From Oscillospiraceae bacterium (lineage in GTDB: Bacteria; Bacillota; Clostridia; Oscillospirales; CAG-272), in assembly GCA_003343845.1 (NCBI GenBank), contig QAKK01000021.1, positions 1 to 36,289 of the forward strand: 36,289 bases of DNA, given 5' to 3'. This document shows positions 22,318 through 29,377 of the stretch, piece after piece. Under the pieces are notes generated by a model, which made no database searches, was not told the origin of the DNA, and worked only from the letters and a program-made list of their open reading frames with translations. The position numbers were made by a program, and so were the translations under genes. Numbering within the stretch: position 1 is the first letter of the stretch; every line of letters starts with the position of its first letter.

Positions 22318-23658
22318 TTGAACAAGCACTTCAAACTCCTTGGCGTCCTGCTGCTGGCGATGGTGCTGCTGGCAATTCCGTTTGCCGTACAGGCTGACGC
22401 GGCAGAGGGACAAAGCGTCGTCTATCTGATGGACGGCGCGACGGGTGACGGTTCGTCGCCCGAAAGCCCCACGAAGTCGATCAACACGGCATTCGCCGCA
22501 CTCGACAACTCGCTGGACTGCACGGTCGTGGTCTGCGGCCCGTTCACTCATGTGGCGAACAATTACTTTGTACGCCAAAACTGGCCGAAGTCGGTCACAA
22601 TCACCAGCGTCTACGGCGGGGTGGACTACCGCGAGACGAACAACGCGGTCTACAACACCGCGGGCGGCATCCGCTTCTATTGCAGCGGCGCAACCACGTT
22701 TGAGAACATCACGTTCAAGAACACGGCGACAAAGAACAAGTTCTTCCTCGTGGTCGGCGCTCATCATCCGATTACGGTCGGTGAGGGCGTTGTGATGGAG
22801 GACTATCCGGGCGGCGCGACCGCAACGGCGTTCTCGATTCTCGGCGGCTATCAGGCAAAGTCGGGTACGAATGGAGCAGCGCCGAAGACGACGAACACCG
22901 ACCCGGTGAATATCACGCTCAAGTCGGGCAACAGCTTGGTCGTCATCGGCTACTGCCGCGGTATCAGCACGGCGGGCAAGGTCTACGGTGATGCCAACAT
23001 CACGGTGGAGGGCACGGCACAGGTCGATGCGCTCTATCTGACCACGGCGCAGTCGCCGAACACCTCTCTCGGCAACGTCAATCTCACGGTTACCGATCAG
23101 GCGCAGGTGGATCAGGTGATTTCGGTTGCCAACGCAGGCACGACGGCCGAGAACATCACGGTCAACTGGAACGGCGGCAGCATCGGCGCGCTGGATTGGA
23201 TCAATCCCGCCGCGGGCAACGTGGCGGTGGAAGTGACCGGCACGACCACGCTGCACGCATCCGATGCCGCGCTCGCCGCTGCAAACTATGCAGAGATCGC
23301 TAAGGGCTTTGATGCAGCGCCGGTCAAGCTGGTGGCGGCAAGCGTCACGGCGGCGATCTACAGCAACAATACTGCGACTGTCCGCTACATCGTCAGCCTG
23401 GACGTCGCAGAGGGACAGACGGTTGAGAGCTACGGCGTCATGGTCGCGCAGAATGCCGAGAAGGTCAATATCGCCACTGCAACGCTGACCGAGCCGTTCA
23501 CCGGCACGACGACCTACGCGGTCGATCTCGTGAATATTCCGGACACCGCGCTGGACACCGAGATCTATGCATGGGCATATGTCAACCTTGCGGGCGGCAC
23601 GCAGATCGTTCTGCCACTCAAGGCCGTTACCGTAAACGGTCTGATCCCGCAGGAATAA
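22318..23658 (+). CDS. Secreted surface protein, paralogue C (beta-helix-like domain, C-terminal domain)
   Basis: Function unknown. The 446-residue product has a signal peptide (NKHFKLLGVLLLAMVLLAIP ... VQADAAEG) and the same repeat-rich domain as the proteins at 4766 and 10342: SVVYLMDGATGDGSSPESP, KSINTAFAALDNSLDCTVVVCG, VTITSVYGGVDYRETNNAVY, TTFENITFKNT, FFLVVGAHHPITVGEGVVM, FSILGGYQAKSG, NWNGGSIGALDW. The C-terminal ~110 residues match paralogue A (ESYGVMVAQN, DTALDTEIYAWAYVNLAGG). The CxxC module and SLH repeats are absent, so how it stays on the cell is unclear. The start is TTG at 22318, 10 bases after AAAGGGG, at the same place as the TTG of paralogue A. A tiny peptide gene follows after 13 bases. 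Confidence 0.82.
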   Translation: MNKHFKLLGVLLLAMVLLAIPFAVQADAAEGQSVVYLMDGATGDGSSPESPTKSINTAFAALDNSLDCTVVVCGPFTHVANNYFVRQNWPKSVTITSVYGGVDYRETNNAVYNTAGGIRFYCSGATTFENITFKNTATKNKFFLVVGAHHPITVGEGVVMEDYPGGATATAFSILGGYQAKSGTNGAAPKTTNTDPVNITLKSGNSLVVIGYCRGISTAGKVYGDANITVEGTAQVDALYLTTAQSPNTSLGNVNLTVTDQAQVDQVISVANAGTTAENITVNWNGGSIGALDWINPAAGNVAVEVTGTTTLHASDAALAAANYAEIAKGFDAAPVKLVAASVTAAIYSNNTATVRYIVSLDVAEGQTVESYGVMVAQNAEKVNIATATLTEPFTGTTTYAVDLVNIPDTALDTEIYAWAYVNLAGGTQIVLPLKAVTVNGLIPQE

Positions 23659-23671
23659 GGAGGCTATCGAC

Positions 23672-23839
23672 ATGAGAAAGAATTACGAACAGCCGAGGCT
23701 GGAATACATCCGCGTTTCGACGGTGGACGTTCTGCTGGCCAGCGGCGGCAGCACGGAGCCGACGGTTCTGCATGGCAGCCTCGCCGAGGGCTACACGGGC
23801 GCAAAGACCGAGCTGCGTTACAGCGACATCTGGAACTGA
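23672..23839 (+). CDS. Small peptide of 55 residues, DVLLxSG type (cassette partner 2)
   Basis: Unrecognised. The sequence begins MRKNYEQPRLEYIRVSTVDV, then LLASGGSTEP, and ends LRYSDIWN. It aligns with the peptide at 6412 in the first ~28 residues (Y..P.LE.........D.LL.SG) and both end with an aromatic residue and Asn; the middle differs. An excellent ribosome site (AAGGAGG) lies seven bases before the ATG, and a terminator follows. No signal peptide, membrane segment or cysteine is present. No modification enzyme is adjacent, so a ribosomally made modified peptide is not supported. The paired position behind a secreted paralogue is the best clue to function. Confidence 0.78.
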   Translation: MRKNYEQPRLEYIRVSTVDVLLASGGSTEPTVLHGSLAEGYTGAKTELRYSDIWN

Positions 23840-23857
23840 GCTTACATAGGAAAAAGC

Positions 23858-23885
23858 AAAAACCGACGGTTTCCCGTCGGTTTTT
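23858..23885 (+). terminator. Rho-independent terminator of cassette 2
   Basis: AAAAACCGACGG - TTTC - CCGTCGGTTTTT, 18 bases behind the peptide stop. Confidence 0.93.
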
Positions 23886-23903
23886 CTTTGCCCGCAGCGC
23901 ATG

Positions 23904-23934
23904 AAAAAAGGAAACGCCGCAGCGTTTCCTTTTT
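23904..23934 (-). terminator. Rho-independent terminator of the minus-strand pduL-GGGtGRT operon
   Basis: AAAAAAGGAAACGC - CGCA - GCGTTTCCTTTTT, 12 bases beyond the stop of the minus-strand gene; A and T runs on both sides make it bidirectional between convergent operons. Confidence 0.9.
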
Positions 23935-23945
23935 GATTTAAATGC

Positions 23946-24944
23946 TTATTTGCAAGCTTCCTCAACCGCGACGGCGACTGCAACGGTTGCGCCGACCATC
24001 GGGTTGTTGCCCATGCCGATGAGACCCATCATCTCAACATGTGCAGGGACAGAGGACGAGCCGGCGAACTGTGCGTCGGAGTGCATTCTGCCCATGGTGT
24101 CGGTCATGCCGTAAGAGGAAGGACCGGCTGCCATGTTGTCGGGGTGCAGGGTACGACCTGTGCCGCCGCCCGATGCAACCGAGAAGTACTTCACGCCGTT
24201 CTCCACGCACCACTTCTTGTAGGTGCCTGCAACGGGGTGCTGGAAACGGGTCGGGTTGGTGGAGTTGCCGGTGATGGAAACGCCGACATTCTCCAGACGC
24301 ATGATTGCGACGCCCTCCGGCACGTTATCAGCGCCGTAGCACTTGACAGCCGCACGCGGACCGTTCGAGAACGGGATTTCCTTCTCGACGGTGACCGTCT
24401 CGGTGTAGGGATCAAACACGGTCTTGCAGTAGGTGAAGCCGTTGATACGGGAGATGATATACGCCGCATCCTTGCCGAGACCGTTCAGAATGACGCGCAG
24501 GGGCTTGGTTCTGACCTTGTTTGCATTGAGTGCGATCTTGATCGCGCCCTCTGCTGCCGCGAAGGATTCGTGACCTGCGAGGAAGCAGAAGCACTCGGTC
24601 TCATCCGAGAGAAGCATTGCGCCGAGGTTGCCGTGGCCGAGACCGACCTTGCGGTTCTCTGCAACGGAGCCGGGGATGCAGAACGACTGCAGACCGATAC
24701 CGATCGCTGCCGCTGCGTCAGCCGCCTTGGTGCAGCCCTTCTTCAGCGCGATTGCAGCGCCGACGGTGTATGCCCAGACCGCGTTTTCAAAGCAGATCGG
24801 CTGCGTGGAGCGGACGATCTGATCCACGTCGATCCCCTTTGCGAGGGTGATCTCCTTGCATTCGTCAATGGAGGAAATGCCGTATTCTTTCAGAACGCCG
24901 AGGATCTTCGCCTCGCGTCTTTCGTAACCTTCAAACTGTGCCAT
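23946..24944 (-). CDS. GGGtGRT family protein
   Basis: The 332-residue protein contains the name-giving motif GGGTGRT (VASGGGTGRTLHPDN) at about 280. Other conserved-looking parts are QPICFENAVWAYTVGAAIALKKGC, GIGLQSFCIPGSVAENRKVGLGHGNLGAMLL, CFCFLAGHESFAAAEGAIKIA, and a Gly/Met-rich end (MMGLIGMGNNPMVGATVAVAVAVEEACK). The biochemical function is not known to me. In clostridia the family is usually encoded beside an Fe-S scaffold protein, as here, where only 14 bases separate the genes. Several Cys residues are compatible with binding or using a cluster, which is inference. AAGGAGG precedes the start. Confidence 0.9.
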   Translation of the reverse strand: MAQFEGYERREAKILGVLKEYGISSIDECKEITLAKGIDVDQIVRSTQPICFENAVWAYTVGAAIALKKGCTKAADAAAAIGIGLQSFCIPGSVAENRKVGLGHGNLGAMLLSDETECFCFLAGHESFAAAEGAIKIALNANKVRTKPLRVILNGLGKDAAYIISRINGFTYCKTVFDPYTETVTVEKEIPFSNGPRAAVKCYGADNVPEGVAIMRLENVGVSITGNSTNPTRFQHPVAGTYKKWCVENGVKYFSVASGGGTGRTLHPDNMAAGPSSYGMTDTMGRMHSDAQFAGSSSVPAHVEMMGLIGMGNNPMVGATVAVAVAVEEACK

Positions 24945-24958
24945 TTCGCTGCTCCTCC

Positions 24959-25675
24959 TTATTCCTCACGCGGATCGATGTAGCGGACGGCTTCGTTGAA
25001 GCGACCGTACGTACCGATGGATTTCTTGTAGGCTTCGCCGGGCTCCATGCCCTTCTTGATGAAGTCGGTCATCTTGCCGAGCGAAACAAATTCATAGCCG
25101 ATGACTTCGTCGTTGGCATCCAGCGCCATTCTCGTGCAGTAGCCCTCGGTCATTTCGAGGTAACGGACGCCCTTTGCCTTCGTGCCGTACATCGTGCCGA
25201 CCATCGAGCGTGCGCCCTTGCCGAGATCCTCCATGCCTGCGCCGATGACGAGACCGCCCTCGGAGAACGCCGACTGGGTTCTGCCGTAGACGATCTGCAG
25301 GAACAGCTCACGCATAGCGGTATTGATCGCATCGCAGACGAGGTCGGTATTGAGTGCCTCCAGCACGGTCTTGCCGGGGAGAATTTCCGCTGCCATTGCT
25401 GCGGAGTGGGTCATACCCGAGCAGCCGACCGTCTCGACCAGCGCCTCTTCGATGACGCCGTTCTTGACGTTCAGCGAGAGCTTACATGCGCCCTGCTGCG
25501 GTGCGCACCAGCCGATGCCGTGCGTGTAGCCGGAGATGTCGGTGATCTGCTTGGACTGGATCCACTTGCCCTCTTCCGGGATCGGAGCGGGACCGTGATC
25601 GCAGCCCTTTGTGACATGGCTCATGTGCTGCACTTCTGCGCTCATGGCATATTCACAGGAAAATTCTTTGCTCAT
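24959..25675 (-). CDS. Iron-sulfur cluster assembly scaffold-like protein (NifU/IscU-like)
   Basis: The 238-residue protein is probably an Fe-S scaffold. A central NifU-N-like segment contains WCAPQQGACKLSLNVKNGVI (about 55-75), ETVGCSGMTHSAAMAAEILPGKTV (about 80-105; compare GC...S.S....E...GK of IscU) and several Cys positions. It is longer than classical IscU at both ends (N-terminal HVTKGCDHGPAPIPEEGKWI; C-terminal KMTDFIKKGMEPGEAYKKSI). AAGGAG lies before the ATG. It sits between pduL and the GGGtGRT gene and is probably co-transcribed with both. No cysteine desulfurase gene lies nearby. Confidence 0.85.
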   Translation of the reverse strand: MSKEFSCEYAMSAEVQHMSHVTKGCDHGPAPIPEEGKWIQSKQITDISGYTHGIGWCAPQQGACKLSLNVKNGVIEEALVETVGCSGMTHSAAMAAEILPGKTVLEALNTDLVCDAINTAMRELFLQIVYGRTQSAFSEGGLVIGAGMEDLGKGARSMVGTMYGTKAKGVRYLEMTEGYCTRMALDANDEVIGYEFVSLGKMTDFIKKGMEPGEAYKKSIGTYGRFNEAVRYIDPREE

Positions 25676-25703
25676 TGTTCTGTCTCCTTATGTGAATGGT
25701 TTA

Positions 25704-26279
25704 TTACTTTACGATTTCGCCGTAGAACGTGCCGAACGCGCATGCTGCATTCGCCTCATCGGTGTCGATGTGCATGGCGAGTGCAAAGTTCGGGTTGACG
25801 CGGACGACCACGTCGCCGTAGACCGTGCTTCTGCCGTCGCTCTCAAGCGCGACCTTGACGATCTCCTTGTCCTTGACGCCGAAACGCGCTGCATCGTCGG
25901 GGGTCATATGGATGTGGCGCTTTGCCACGATCACGCCTTCGGTGAGGTCAACCTCGCCTGCGGGACCGACGATCTTGCATGCGCCGGAGCCTGCGATATC
26001 GCCGCTCTCACGGACGGGTGCGGTCACGCCGAGCGTGCGTGCGTCGGTGAAGGACACCTCCACCTGCGTTGCCTTTCTTGCGGGTCCGAGGATGATGACG
26101 TTCGGGATCGACTTCTTGGGACCGACGAGCGTGACGCGCTCTTCACAGGCAAACTGCCCGGGCTGGCTCAGATCCTTCTTGTGCGTGAGCTTTGCGCCCT
26201 TGCCAAACAGGGTCTCGATATCCGCGTCGGTCAGGTGAACATGACGCGCCGAGGTTTCAACGAGAAATTTTTCTGCCAT
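25704..26279 (-). CDS. pduL: Phosphate propanoyltransferase / phosphotransacetylase, PduL type
   Basis: The 191-residue enzyme would exchange acyl-CoA and acyl-phosphate (acetyl or propionyl) and supply acetate kinase. It has two PduL half-domains: VETSARHVHLTDADIETLFG near the N terminus and GVIVAKRHIHMTPDDAARFG at about 120-140, with the His pairs that bind zinc; KDLSQPGQFACEERVTLVGPK and ARKATQVEVS lie between. The length lacks the N-terminal encapsulation extension of microcompartment PduL, and no shell-protein genes are present, so a cytosolic role in acetate formation is likely. AAGGAG precedes the start, which is the first Met of the domain. First gene of the three-gene minus-strand operon. 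Confidence 0.93.
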   Translation of the reverse strand: MAEKFLVETSARHVHLTDADIETLFGKGAKLTHKKDLSQPGQFACEERVTLVGPKKSIPNVIILGPARKATQVEVSFTDARTLGVTAPVRESGDIAGSGACKIVGPAGEVDLTEGVIVAKRHIHMTPDDAARFGVKDKEIVKVALESDGRSTVYGDVVVRVNPNFALAMHIDTDEANAACAFGTFYGEIVK

Positions 26280-26292
26280 GATGCTCTCCTTC

Positions 26293-26331
26293 TTATGTAA
26301 AAAACAAATTTTTTGTGTTTTTTCTACATAC
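26293..26331 (-). promoter_or_regulatory. AT-rich hairpin in the pduL leader
   Basis: On the minus strand TATGTA-G-AAAAAAC ... GTTTTTT-ACATA can fold into a long AT stem just before the AAGGAG ribosome site. It might affect translation or be chance in an AT-rich leader. Confidence 0.35.
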
Positions 26332-26344
26332 GATTTCATCGTTA

Positions 26345-26373
26345 ATTATATCACGGGGAATCGGCTTTGTAAA
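26345..26373 (-). promoter_or_regulatory. Promoter of the pduL operon
   Basis: Minus strand: TTTACA, 17 bases, TATAAT; the leader is about 60 bases. Confidence 0.8.
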
Positions 26374-26453
26374 TGTGTAAAAAGAAAAAATTCGGGCATA
26401 TTTTTATCGTGCTTGTATAAATTTTGCGGAAAAACGAAAAGGAGAGAACGACC

Positions 26454-27173
26454 TTGAACCAAAAATCGGAAAAAGAAGAAAAAGAGGGAAGCGACAGCCC
26501 GATCGGCGCACGCCTCGAGGAGATCGCAAAGAGCGGGGGCGTGACGGCAAAGAGCGACGGCGAGACCATCCACTGCCTGTCCATCATCGGGCAGATCGAG
26601 GGGCATTATGTCCTCGATCAGACGCAGAAGACCACCAAATACGAGCATCTGATCCCGCTGCTCTGCGCCGTGGAGGAAAGCCGGGAGATCGACGGTCTGC
26701 TGCTCATTCTCAACACGATGGGCGGCGACGTGGAGGCGGGACTGGCGATCGCCGAGATGGTGGCGTCCATGAAAAAGCCCGCCGTGACGCTGGTGCTCGG
26801 CGGCGGGCATTCCATCGGTGTGCCGCTGGCGGTCTGCGGCAGGAAGTCCTTCATCGTGCCGAGCGCCACCATGACGCTGCACCCCGTGCGCACCAGCGGG
26901 ACGATCATCGGCGTGCCGCAGACCTTCTACTATTTTGACAAGATGCAGGACAGAATCGTGCACTTTATCTGCGCGCATTCGCAGGTCGCCGAGGGCAAGC
27001 TGCGCGAGATGATGAACAACACGAGCGAGCTTGCCAACGATGTCGGCACGATCATCGATGGGCGCGAGGCGGTCGGCTGCGGGCTGATCGACGCGGTCGG
27101 CGGTCTTTCGGATGCGCTCGACGCGCTGAAGGGCTTCATTGCGGCGGACCGCCGATGCGCAGAGCAGCGCTGA
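26454..27173 (+). CDS. ClpP/TepA-like serine protease (translocation-enhancing type)
   Basis: The 239-residue protein has a charged N terminus and a ClpP/crotonase-fold domain: IHCLSIIGQIEGHYVL, LLLILNTMGGDVEAGLAIAEMVASMKKP (oxyanion segment), VLGGGHSIGVPLAVCGR with candidate nucleophile Ser120, and SATMTLHPVRTSG with candidate His143. This resembles TepA of Bacillus, linked to spore or membrane protein quality control, more than housekeeping ClpP, because no ClpX/ClpA partner is adjacent. The start is TTG at 26454, nine bases behind AAAAGGAG; the earlier TTG at 26424 lies before that ribosome site. No signal peptide, and the membrane link is uncertain. Transcribed away from pduL; no strong promoter was recognised. 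Confidence 0.85.
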   Translation: MNQKSEKEEKEGSDSPIGARLEEIAKSGGVTAKSDGETIHCLSIIGQIEGHYVLDQTQKTTKYEHLIPLLCAVEESREIDGLLLILNTMGGDVEAGLAIAEMVASMKKPAVTLVLGGGHSIGVPLAVCGRKSFIVPSATMTLHPVRTSGTIIGVPQTFYYFDKMQDRIVHFICAHSQVAEGKLREMMNNTSELANDVGTIIDGREAVGCGLIDAVGGLSDALDALKGFIAADRRCAEQR

Positions 27174-27220
27174 CGCGCAATTTGCACAAAAAACGCCGTT
27201 TTTCAGGCGATTTAATTTGC

Positions 27221-27249
27221 TTGACACCCTGCCGTGAAAATAGTAGAAT
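27221..27249 (+). promoter_or_regulatory. Promoter of the AEC transporter gene
   Basis: TTGACA, 17 bases, TAGAAT, 39 bases before the ATG. Confidence 0.8.
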
Positions 27250-27288
27250 GTAAGAGCAACTTTTTTCACGGATGGTTTGAAATTTAAC

Positions 27289-28260
27289 ATGAACATTTGG
27301 AATGTAGTCTCGCAGATGCTGATGATGCTGGCGATGCTCGCCGTCGGGTACGGCGCAGCCAAGCTGCACATTGTGACGCAGGAGGGCAACCGCACGCTCT
27401 CGGCGATCCTGCTCAGCATCGCTTTTCCCTGCATGGTGCTTTCCAGCGTGTCCGCACCCGGGGAGCGGGACGATATGCTGCTGGTCTGGTCGCTGATTGC
27501 AGGTGTCGTGCTGTTCACGGCGCTGCCGCTTCTTGCATGGGTGCTCGTCAAGGTGACGCGCATCGGCGGCAATGAGGAGAGCGCATGGGAGACCATGCTC
27601 TATCTGCCGAATGTCGCGTTCATTGGGATCCCGGTCGCGGGTGCGATCTGGGGCAACACCGCCGTGCTGATCGTTGCCATTATGAATCTGGTGTTCAGCT
27701 TTCTCCTGTTCGGCGTCGCCGCCATCCATTTCGGGCGCGCCGCCGACAAAAAGAAGGTGGACGGCATCGTCGGCGTGCGGCGCTTCCCGTGGCGGGCGCT
27801 GCTCTCGCCCTCCATGCTGGCAAGCTATGCCGCGCTTATCATTTATATCTGCCGCATTCCCGTGCCCGGGACGCTCGGCGGCACGTTTTCCTATCTCGGC
27901 GCGATGACCACGCCGCTTTCCATGATGATCTCGGGCGTCAACCTTGCCGCCATGCCGCTTCGGCAGGTGTTCGGCAACGGCAAGACCTATGTGATGTCCT
28001 TTTTGCGGCTGATCGTGATGCCGCTTGCGCTCTATCCGCTCTTCCGGCTGCTGCTCGGCAGCTGCGGCATTGAGATCCTGCTGCCCGTTGTCATTTTCCT
28101 CGCGGGCATGCCCTGCGCATCCACCACGCCGGTGCTTGCCGAGGCTGCCGGACTGCGGGAGGAATCGCGGCTCTGCTCGCTCGGCGTGCTGGTGTCCACC
28201 GTGCTCTCGGTCGTCACCATCCCGCTGCTCTATGCGCTTACCGCATGGCTCGGCGCGTAA
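27289..28260 (+). CDS. AEC-family (auxin efflux carrier-type) transporter
   Basis: The 323-residue membrane protein is predicted to have about ten transmembrane segments. It shows the family's two related halves: VSQMLMMLAMLAVGYGAAKLHIVTQEGNRTLSAILLSIAFPCMVLSS at the N terminus, YLPNVAFIGIPVAGAIWGNTAVLIVAIMNLVFSFLLFG in the middle, then the second half with ATTPLSMMISGVNLA and ILLPVVIFLAGMPCASTTPVLAEAAG. Bacterial members move malate, malonate or other organic anions; the substrate is open. The ATG at 27289 is preferred; GGATGG 13 bases upstream is a poor ribosome site, and TTG at 27277 is an alternative. Monocistronic with own promoter and terminator. Confidence 0.9.
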   Translation: MNIWNVVSQMLMMLAMLAVGYGAAKLHIVTQEGNRTLSAILLSIAFPCMVLSSVSAPGERDDMLLVWSLIAGVVLFTALPLLAWVLVKVTRIGGNEESAWETMLYLPNVAFIGIPVAGAIWGNTAVLIVAIMNLVFSFLLFGVAAIHFGRAADKKKVDGIVGVRRFPWRALLSPSMLASYAALIIYICRIPVPGTLGGTFSYLGAMTTPLSMMISGVNLAAMPLRQVFGNGKTYVMSFLRLIVMPLALYPLFRLLLGSCGIEILLPVVIFLAGMPCASTTPVLAEAAGLREESRLCSLGVLVSTVLSVVTIPLLYALTAWLGA

Positions 28261-28271
28261 ACTGCATTTTC

Positions 28272-28305
28272 AAAAAATTCCGCAGCTTTTGCTGCAGAAT
28301 TTTTT
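28272..28305. terminator. Rho-independent terminator after the AEC transporter
   Basis: AAAAAATTC.GCAGC - TTTT - GCTGC.GAATTTTTT, 11 bases behind the stop. Confidence 0.9.
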
Positions 28306-28377
28306 GTTTCCCCGCCGCGCGCATATTTCGCCGTCCGCCGCGCATACTGATTGCGGAAAGAAAGGCGGGGATCAAGG

Positions 28378-29136
28378 ATGCAAAAGAAACTGCTGCGCAC
28401 TTTTACGCTTCTGCTTGCGGCGGCGTTTTTCGCCGCGCTTGCGGGCTGTGGCGATGCGCGCCCGACAGCAGCCTCGGCGGATGGGGCAGCGGACATGCAG
28501 TCCGCGACACAGCCGATGATCGCGCTGACCTTTGACGACGGACCGAGCATCCACACCGAGCGGCTGCTTGACCTGTTTGCAAAGTACGGCGGGCACGGCA
28601 CATTCTGCGTTATTGGAAATCGGATCGACCTTTTGCCCGATACCGTGGCGCGCACCGTGCGCGAAGGCAATGAACTGGCTGTACATAGCTGGGATCATTG
28701 TCAGCTGACACGGCTTGGAGCAGATAAGGTGACCGAGGAGATTGAGACCACACGGCAGAAAATTTTTGAGCTGACCGGCGGGGAATGCACCGTGCTGCGT
28801 CCGACCTACGGCGCAGTCAACGACACGCTGATGCGCGTGGCGAAGGATCTCGACATGATCGTGGTCAACTGGTCAGTCGATACGCTCGATTGGAAGACGC
28901 GGGACGCAGACGCGACCTACCGCGCCATCATGAAGGGCGCGGAGGACGGCGCGATCATCCTCTGCCACGACCTGTACGGGGAGACGGTGGACGCGATGGA
29001 GCGCGTGATCCCGGAGCTTACCGCGCGCGGCTATCGGCTGGTCACCGTGACCGAACTGCTCACAGCGGATGCCCGCACGATCGAGGCAGGGCGGCTTTAC
29101 CGCAAGCAGGGACCGAAACCCGCTGCGGAGGAATAG
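28378..29136 (+). CDS. Polysaccharide deacetylase lipoprotein (NodB domain)
   Basis: The 252-residue product has a lipoprotein signal (TFTLLLAAAFFAALAGC) and a NodB homology domain with all motifs in order: TFDDGPS (motif 1, catalytic Asp and metal Asp), HSWDHCQL (motif 2, two metal His), RPTYGAVND (motif 3), VNWSVDTLDWKTRD (motif 4) and ILCHDLY (motif 5, catalytic His). It should remove acetyl groups from peptidoglycan N-acetylglucosamine or N-acetylmuramic acid or from another surface polymer, which often gives lysozyme resistance. The ATG at 28378 begins the lipoprotein signal; an upstream TTG at 28351 in frame is less likely. Stands alone. Confidence 0.92.
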   Translation: MQKKLLRTFTLLLAAAFFAALAGCGDARPTAASADGAADMQSATQPMIALTFDDGPSIHTERLLDLFAKYGGHGTFCVIGNRIDLLPDTVARTVREGNELAVHSWDHCQLTRLGADKVTEEIETTRQKIFELTGGECTVLRPTYGAVNDTLMRVAKDLDMIVVNWSVDTLDWKTRDADATYRAIMKGAEDGAIILCHDLYGETVDAMERVIPELTARGYRLVTVTELLTADARTIEAGRLYRKQGPKPAAEE

Positions 29137-29150
29137 TGTCGGTATGAGGA

Positions 29151-29252
29151 CCGTCGAGGACGCCGGTTCCTACAGGATTGCAAAAAGTCCGCACACACCG
29201 TAGGGCGGGGGCTTGCTCCCGCCGCATTCAAGCCTTCCCCTAAGGGGGAAGC
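29151..29252 (+). repeat. Interspersed composite repeat, copy 2
   Basis: Element A (29151-29225: GTCGAGGACGCCG, CCTACAGGATTG, CCGTAGGGCGGGGGCTTGCT, CCCGCCGC) is followed at once by the palindrome AAGCCTTCCCC-TAA-GGGGGAAGCC (about 29229-29252). The same A-plus-palindrome order is found at 32826, between der and obg. Confidence 0.75.
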
Positions 29253-29267
29253 CAATACCCCCATCTC

Positions 29268-29300
29268 ACAAGCCTTTCCGCATCGGAAAGGCTTGTTTTA
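29268..29300. terminator. Rho-independent terminator downstream of the deacetylase
   Basis: ACAAGCCTTTCCG - CAT - CGGAAAGGCTTGT followed by TTTA. It may close the deacetylase transcript after the repeat. Confidence 0.85.
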
Positions 29301-29312
29301 CTGTCGAAACGA

Positions 29313-29341
29313 TTGACGCACGAACAAAAATATGCTATACT
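29313..29341 (+). promoter_or_regulatory. Promoter of the DUF512-der region
   Basis: TTGACG, 17 bases, TATACT; leader about 30 bases with a very strong AAAGGAGGGG ribosome site. Confidence 0.8.
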
Positions 29342-29377
29342 AGTATGAAAAAAATTGCGCAAAGGAGGGGAACCGAA

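Noticed and set aside
22201..23673. Minus-strand open frame opposite secreted paralogue C
   Set aside because: It covers the promoter of the plus-strand gene and has shadow-like Arg/Asp/His composition; the plus strand has the signal peptide and a paralogous match.
25704..26279. pduL as sign of a bacterial microcompartment locus
   Set aside because: No shell proteins, diol dehydratase or encapsulation extension; PduL commonly serves general acetate metabolism in clostridia.
22155..27195. Identical 15-mer TTTGCACAAAAAACG at 22155 and 27181, upstream of two promoters
   Set aside because: A-rich, distances to the promoters differ, and one such match in a window of this size can arise by chance.
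27181..27210. Possible terminator behind the ClpP/TepA-like gene (CGCC...GGCG)
   Set aside because: Only four pairs and no proper T-run after the stem.
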